Assembly (NCBI GenBank): GCA_965246845.1
Contig: CBDFFR010000005.1
Span: 1 to 64,000, forward strand
DNA length: 64,000 nucleotides
Direction: 5' to 3'
From: JBBRMW01 sp965246845
Lineage (GTDB): Bacteria > Chloroflexota > Anaerolineae > Aggregatilineales > UBA2796
Position numbers and translations under genes: made by a program. Positions 60,141 to 64,000 of the stretch are shown in pieces; within the stretch, counting starts at the first letter, position 1; each line of letters opens with the position of its first letter. The notes under the pieces are model-generated. The model saw only the letters and a list, made by a program, of their open reading frames with translations. It had not been told where the DNA came from and searched no databases.

Positions 60141-61229
60141 ATGCGTACTTTAAGAATTGGACTCCTGATTATTGTTGCCCTGTTCGCCGCAGGCTACCCG
60201 GCGCGCGTCTCCGCGCGGCAGGACGCGCCGACGCTGGATAGCCTAGCCGAAATACTATACCGCGAAGATATTGGCAACGGCAGTCAAACTGTGTGGATAG
60301 GTGGTACGTTCGGCAAGCATCCGGAGATCATCCCGAAATATTTGCAAGTCGGCGAGCCGATGCCGGAGTTCACGCTGAAGGAATTTGGCAAGGTGCAGTC
60401 AGTACGCTCGGCAGCGCTTGAGGCTCCTTATGTATTGAATGTGTGGGCGAGCTGGTGTCCCCCCTGCCGCGATGAATTTCCGCTACTCGCGCGGGCATCA
60501 CTCGCGCCCGAAACGCCGTTCAAAATTTACTTTGTGAATAGTGGCGATACGCAGCGCCGCGCGTCCAACTTCCTGCGCACACAGCGCAGCGGGATCACGG
60601 TCCTGTTCGACCCGCCGCCCGCCTATGACTTCAACAACATTGTAGGATTGAGTGTCTTCCCGGACTCGATCCTCGTGGGCGCGGATGGGCGCATCCTCGC
60701 GATTCACGCCGGCGGCCTCAGCGAGACGACGCTCGCATTCTTCAGAGCCGCGCTCGCCGCACCGGAAGGGGCAAGCTATACCCCGCCCGAAGTGCTGCTG
60801 CCGAAACCGCCGTTCGACCCGGCTGTCGCCATGCCGCTCGTTTCGGGCGTGACCTATCAGGGCGTGCTGGATGATAAGTTGCCCTATCTGTTATACCAGT
60901 TTACGGGTGAGGCAGGGGCGCAGGTCTCGCTTTCCATGCGCTCACAGGCGTGGGTCGGCGACGACGCGGTAGACCCGTATCTCGTCCTTGTTGGACCAGA
61001 TGGCGCGACCGTCACCGCGCATGACGACGATAGTGGGGCGCTCTACGCCGACGCTGGAGACCGCTTCGCGGTGCAGGCCGCGCAGACCGCCAGCGATGCA
61101 ACGATTACGGCGTTCACCCTGCCGGAAAGCGGAACCTACACGGTAATTGTTGGACGCGCGGGGTATGAAGCGGGACAGAACGCAGGACCCTATCAACTGA
61201 CGTTTATCGATACGGCGGCAATTTTCTAG
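60141..61229 (+). CDS. Secreted TlpA-like thioredoxin with C-terminal pre-peptidase-type domain
   Basis: This 362-residue protein has a signal peptide (IGLLIIVALFAAGYPARVSA). A TlpA/ResA-like thioredoxin domain (about 68-205) follows with VWASWCPPCRDEF, Cys106 and Cys109, and a cis-Pro in LSVFPDSILV. Residues about 230-360 form a beta-sandwich of the bacterial pre-peptidase C-terminal type (TYQGVLDDKLPYLLYQFTGEAGAQVSLSMRSQ...ESGTYTVIVGRAGYE), often a surface-attachment or substrate-binding module. The protein probably acts in extracytoplasmic thiol exchange. The fusion is less usual than either domain alone. TAAAAT near 60108 may be its -10. Confidence 0.85.
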   Translation: MRTLRIGLLIIVALFAAGYPARVSARQDAPTLDSLAEILYREDIGNGSQTVWIGGTFGKHPEIIPKYLQVGEPMPEFTLKEFGKVQSVRSAALEAPYVLNVWASWCPPCRDEFPLLARASLAPETPFKIYFVNSGDTQRRASNFLRTQRSGITVLFDPPPAYDFNNIVGLSVFPDSILVGADGRILAIHAGGLSETTLAFFRAALAAPEGASYTPPEVLLPKPPFDPAVAMPLVSGVTYQGVLDDKLPYLLYQFTGEAGAQVSLSMRSQAWVGDDAVDPYLVLVGPDGATVTAHDDDSGALYADAGDRFAVQAAQTASDATITAFTLPESGTYTVIVGRAGYEAGQNAGPYQLTFIDTAAIF

Positions 61230-61245
61230 AAATTCAGCGCCGCCC

Positions 61246-61313
61246 GGCCATGAATGGACCGGGCTATTACGGACCTGTTTCCTGCGGCTTGTGATAAACC
61301 AGACCGTAATAGC
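61246..61313. repeat. Inverted repeats at the 3' junction of convergent genes
   Basis: GCTATTACGG (61263-61272) pairs perfectly with CCGTAATAGC (61304-61313), and GCCCGG/CCGGGC arms lie at 61242-61264. The region could end transcription in both directions. No T-run is present. Confidence 0.45.
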
Positions 61314-61347
61314 ACGGCGGCTTTAGCCCCGCGCCCCTAACTCGTCC

Positions 61348-61815
61348 CTACTTGATCGCCTTAATCACCAGCACAAATTCGCCACCCGGCGCGTTTACCC
61401 GTACCTTGTCTTTGACCTTGTGGCCGAGCAGCGCCGCCCCAATCGGGCTTTCGTTGGAAATTTTGCCATGCTTGGGGTCGGCTTCCGCTGCGCCGACAAT
61501 CGCGAAGGTTTCCGGTCCTGTGCCTTCTTCCTGAACCGTGACCACGCTCCCGACGCGCACGGTCGTACTTTTCTTGTCCTGCTCCGCGACGATGACCGCC
61601 TTACGCAGCAGCCCCTCAAGCTGGTGAATACGCCCTTCGAGGAACGCCTGCTGCTCTTTGGCATCCGCATAATCCGCATTTTCCGAGAGATCGCCCATGC
61701 TGATCGCCTCTTTCAATTTGAGGGCGAGTTCCGGGCGCTTGACGTTCTTCAGGTCTTCCAACTCGGCGCGAAGCTGGGCAGCTCCATCGACGGTTAGATA
61801 TTGCTCTTCAGCCAT
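61348..61815 (-). CDS. greA: Transcription elongation factor GreA
   Basis: The 155-residue product from ATG 61815 has the N-terminal coiled coil (LTVDGAAQLRAELEDLKN ... ISMGDLSENADYADAKEQQAFLEGRIHQLE) with the acidic DLSEN-D tip that enters the RNA-polymerase secondary channel. A C-terminal FKBP-like domain follows (GSVVTVQE, TFAIVGAAEADPKHGKISNESPIGAALLGHKVKD). GreA helps backtracked polymerase cut its transcript. GAGAGG lies about 10 nt upstream. An in-frame start farther upstream (61884) has no family support. It follows the dGTPase-like gene by 65 nt. Confidence 0.96.
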   Translation of the reverse strand: MAEEQYLTVDGAAQLRAELEDLKNVKRPELALKLKEAISMGDLSENADYADAKEQQAFLEGRIHQLEGLLRKAVIVAEQDKKSTTVRVGSVVTVQEEGTGPETFAIVGAAEADPKHGKISNESPIGAALLGHKVKDKVRVNAPGGEFVLVIKAIK

Positions 61816-61880
61816 TGGATAAATACCTCTCGGAAAAAGGCTGTTTTGTGGCCTAAGCGTACCACTTGCAGGGCGTGGAA

Positions 61881-63032
61881 TCAAGGACGCACGAACGGCT
61901 CATACAGGCGCTGGTACTCCTCAATTGCGTAGCGGTCGGTCATACCCGCGATGTAGTCTGTGATCGCGCGGTGCAGCCCTTTTTCTTTGGCTTGCGCCTG
62001 ATACAGCGGCGGGAGTTGGCGCGGCTCGCTCAGGAACGCCTCGAACATCTCCGTGACGGTGCGCGCCGCCTTTTGCTGCATCCGCACGACGCGGAATTGG
62101 GAATACATATTCGCGTAAAGGAACGCTTTCAGCGCGGCGTGCATCGTTTGGAATTCCGGCGAGGGTGCAGCGGTCATCGCCTTTTCGCGCTGGATCGCTT
62201 CCGGCGATTGCGGCTGTTGTGCTTGTAAGCGCTTGTCGGTCGCCTCGATCACGTCGCGCACGCTCAACGAGAGGATACGCCGCACGATCTGGTAGCGCAC
62301 CTCGTCCGTGAAATGCACACCGTCCCATTCGATGCTGTCCTTTGCGCGCTGCCAGAGTTCGAGCGGCGCAAGCTGTTCGGGCGTGAGCAGCCCGGCGCGC
62401 AGACCGTCATCGAGATCGTGCGCGTTGTAGGCCAACCCGTCGCTCAGGTCTGCGATTTGCGCTTCAAGCGTGCCGCACAGGTCCGGGTCGAAACCCTCGC
62501 GCGCGCTAAAATCGGTCTTGGTCTCGTGCTTGGCAATCCCTTCGCGCAGTTCAAAGGTCAGGTTGAGACCTTTCCAGCCGGGATAGCGCGCTTCCAGCTT
62601 CGTTACGATGCGGAAGGTTTGCAGGTTGTGGTTGTAGCCGCCGTGCGCCTGCATCAGCGTATTGAGCGCGTCCTCGCCTGCGTGTCCGAATGGCGGGTGG
62701 CCGAGGTCGTGAACCAGACAAATCGCTTCGACCAAATCCTCGTTGACGCCGAGCGCCCGCGCCAGGCTGCGCCCGGTCTGCGCGACTTCGAGCGTATGCG
62801 TGAGGCGTGTCCGGTAATAATCGCCTTCGTAATTGACGAATACCTGCGTCTTGTATTGCAGCCGCCGAAACGCCGACGTGTGAATAATCCGGTCGCGGTC
62901 GCGCTGGAAGGCGGCGCGGTGTGGGTCTTCCAGTTCCGCATAAACACGCCCCCGGCTCAATGCGCTCTTGCACGCATAGGGTGCGAGCGTCTCCATCTCG
63001 CGTGCTTCAATTTGCTCACGGGTGTAAACCAT
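61881..63032 (-). CDS. dGTPase-like HD-domain deoxynucleotide triphosphohydrolase
   Basis: The 383-residue product from ATG 63032 has the dNTPase layout: HTSAFRRLQYKTQVF, RTRLTHTLEVAQTGRSLARAL, and the HD pair in CLVHDLGHPPFGHAGEDALN. Downstream lie NHNLQTFRIVTKLE and LEAQIADLSDGLAYNAHDLDDGL. Such enzymes split dGTP or other dNTPs to deoxynucleoside and triphosphate. It could be a dGTPase-like protein of the Dgt family; the exact substrate is not shown. It is followed by greA on the same strand. Confidence 0.93.
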   Translation of the reverse strand: MVYTREQIEAREMETLAPYACKSALSRGRVYAELEDPHRAAFQRDRDRIIHTSAFRRLQYKTQVFVNYEGDYYRTRLTHTLEVAQTGRSLARALGVNEDLVEAICLVHDLGHPPFGHAGEDALNTLMQAHGGYNHNLQTFRIVTKLEARYPGWKGLNLTFELREGIAKHETKTDFSAREGFDPDLCGTLEAQIADLSDGLAYNAHDLDDGLRAGLLTPEQLAPLELWQRAKDSIEWDGVHFTDEVRYQIVRRILSLSVRDVIEATDKRLQAQQPQSPEAIQREKAMTAAPSPEFQTMHAALKAFLYANMYSQFRVVRMQQKAARTVTEMFEAFLSEPRQLPPLYQAQAKEKGLHRAITDYIAGMTDRYAIEEYQRLYEPFVRP

Positions 63033-63178
63033 GACGGCGACTTTCAATATTTGATAGCGAATCAAATTCTACGCTGTTTTCGCGGAAATGATGAATGTTT
63101 GGAGTTTCATGGTAATTTTGGTACGGTTTGGTACGTTCCAACGAATAAACCGCAGCTTATCTGCGAAAGGAAACTCCC

Positions 63179-63634
63179 ATGCCAGGTGTTGGTGAGATTG
63201 CCCCGGATTTTGAACTCGAAAATGACGAAGGCAAACACGTCAAGCTGTCGGATTTTCGCGGTCAGAAAGTGATCCTCTATTTTTATCCGAAGGACTTTAC
63301 GAGCGGTTGCGAGTTGCAGGCGTGCAGCTTCCGCGACAAGTACCCTGAAATTGTGGCGAAGAACGGCATCGTGATCGGCGTCAGCGCCGATGACCGTGAG
63401 AGCCACGAGCGTTTCCGCAAGGAACTCGACCTGCCCTTCCATTTGCTCGTTGATGCGGATTTTGCGTTGAGCAAGGCATGGGATGTTTATGGTATGAAGA
63501 CCTATCCCGATGGCAAAACCTTCACCGGGATTCAACGCTCACACTTCATCATCGGCGAGGAAGGCAAAGTCCTCGATGTCGAAAACCCGGTAGCCGCCAA
63601 CCAGAGCGCCGAACTCGCGCTCGAAATGCTCTAG
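63179..63634 (+). CDS. bcp: Thioredoxin-dependent peroxiredoxin of the Bcp/PrxQ type
   Basis: This 151-residue peroxiredoxin has KVILYFYPKDFTSGCELQACSFRD. Cys44 is the peroxidatic residue and Cys49, five residues on, the resolving one, as in Bcp. The common TPGCT is TSGCE here, a mild variation. It also shows VSADDRESHERFRKELDLPFHLLVD and a Trp-Val-Tyr region (KAWDVYGMK). It reduces hydroperoxides with thioredoxin. AAAGGA lies 7 nt before ATG 63179. Its stop overlaps that of the convergent EamA gene by 4 bp (CTAG). Confidence 0.95.
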   Translation: MPGVGEIAPDFELENDEGKHVKLSDFRGQKVILYFYPKDFTSGCELQACSFRDKYPEIVAKNGIVIGVSADDRESHERFRKELDLPFHLLVDADFALSKAWDVYGMKTYPDGKTFTGIQRSHFIIGEEGKVLDVENPVAANQSAELALEML

Positions 63635-64000
63635 GCACTGATCAGCAGGATCGCGACGAATGCCGCCGCGATCCCGACCGCCTGCATCCGCCCGATCTTC
63701 TCCTTCAACACCACGCGCGCCAGCAAAATCGTCGCCGCCGGGAAGAGCGACCCCAGCACCGCCGCTACATCCACCCGCCCGCCGACCTCCGAAGACAGCA
63801 CGAAGAACAGATTGCCGCCCGCATCCAGCACGCCGCTCAGGATCGCGATAGGAAACGTCGCGCGCCGGACGATCAGCCGTTCGCGACGAACCAGGGCGAT
63901 CACGACGAAGACCGGGATCGACGCCGAACGCGCAGCAACCAGCGGATAAATATACGATACGTAGCTGACGCGGCTGGTGATCACGAAAAACAATCCGAAG
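63631..64000 (-). CDS. EamA-family transporter, N-terminus off the right edge
   Basis: The frame is open to the last base, so only the C-terminal 122 or so residues are seen. They include helices YVSYIYPLVAARSASIPVFVVIALV, ATFPIAILSGVLDAGGNLFFVLSSEVG, VAAVLGSLFPAATILLARVVLKEKIG and MQAVGIAAAFVAILLIS. This matches the last four helices of an EamA repeat, including the SLFPAATILLAR motif. It is an exporter of unknown substrate. It overlaps the peroxiredoxin stop by 4 bp. Confidence 0.85.
   Translation of the reverse strand, partial: FGLFFVITSRVSYVSYIYPLVAARSASIPVFVVIALVRRERLIVRRATFPIAILSGVLDAGGNLFFVLSSEVGGRVDVAAVLGSLFPAATILLARVVLKEKIGRMQAVGIAAAFVAILLISA

Noticed and set aside
63033..63178. A separate small gene between the dGTPase-like gene and the peroxiredoxin
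   Set aside because: The 146-bp gap is AT-richer and fits a divergent promoter region; no frame there has a ribosome site and a plausible product.
1..64000. A complete known defence system such as restriction-modification, CRISPR or retron
   Set aside because: Only two small toxin-antitoxin pairs (HicBA and the PIN-domain pair) were found; no methylases, Cas, reverse transcriptase or sensor-effector gene set are visible.

Overview
The window looks like chromosomal DNA of a high-GC, heterotrophic bacterium, most likely of the phylum Chloroflexota (Anaerolineae-like). I infer this from many secreted proteins with Pro/Thr 'TPTPT/NTP' linkers, no lipoprotein or Gram-negative outer-membrane features, sugar ABC permeases, and dispersed GC-rich palindromes between genes. 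There is no rRNA, CRISPR array, prophage or plasmid backbone. Everything reads as core chromosome with a little mobile and toxin-antitoxin load.

Layout. 1-5.7 kb: the start of a secreted subtilase (runs off the left edge), two FtsX/MacB-type ABC permeases separated by a HicBA toxin-antitoxin pair, a small anchored protein and an EamA exporter. 5.8-23.5 kb: an envelope or secretome region with a beta-helix giant, a tandem PstS-like binding protein, a four-gene reverse operon (two unknown secreted proteins, a GH5 glycosidase, an ADP-ribosylglycohydrolase), and three tandem paralogous secreted beta-propeller genes. The middle propeller gene is split by an intact 989-bp IS982-family element. A further secreted protein follows. 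23.5-26.3 kb: a CDP-alcohol phosphatidyltransferase, tRNA-Pro(CGG) with a terminator, a zinc-ribbon membrane protein, and phoU behind a probable Pho box. 26.3-36.3 kb: two signalling operons, one of kinase - response regulator - kinase and one of a large membrane kinase-like protein plus a LysM protein. Two histidine-kinase modules here lack the phospho-accepting histidine.

36.5-54.2 kb: an unknown secreted protein, a HEAT-like protein coupled to a nucleoside/sugar-type ABC ATPase whose two ATPase domains each carry an inserted pair of predicted transmembrane helices, a conserved unknown protein, an Lrp-type ligand-binding domain, a MalF/MalG-type permease pair whose MalF has a large polytopic insertion, a PIN-domain toxin-antitoxin pair, a DnaQ-DinG fusion whose helicase ATPase motifs are lost, a HAD-DinB fusion, and a fused MalF-MalG-like membrane protein without recognisable EAA motifs. 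54.4-64 kb: housekeeping genes alaS, a baseplate-J-like membrane protein, an alpha/beta hydrolase, ruvX, a TlpA-like thioredoxin, greA, a dGTPase-like HD hydrolase, a Bcp peroxiredoxin, and a partial EamA transporter at the right edge.

The strongest candidate for something undescribed is the recurring remodelling of ABC-transporter components: membrane segments inserted inside the helical subdomain of both ATPase domains of one protein, about 320 residues of extra membrane helices inserted in a MalF-type permease, and a fused permease with degenerate EAA loops. Kinase modules with substituted H-box histidines and the ATPase-motif-less DinG are further cases of conserved folds with altered active sites.
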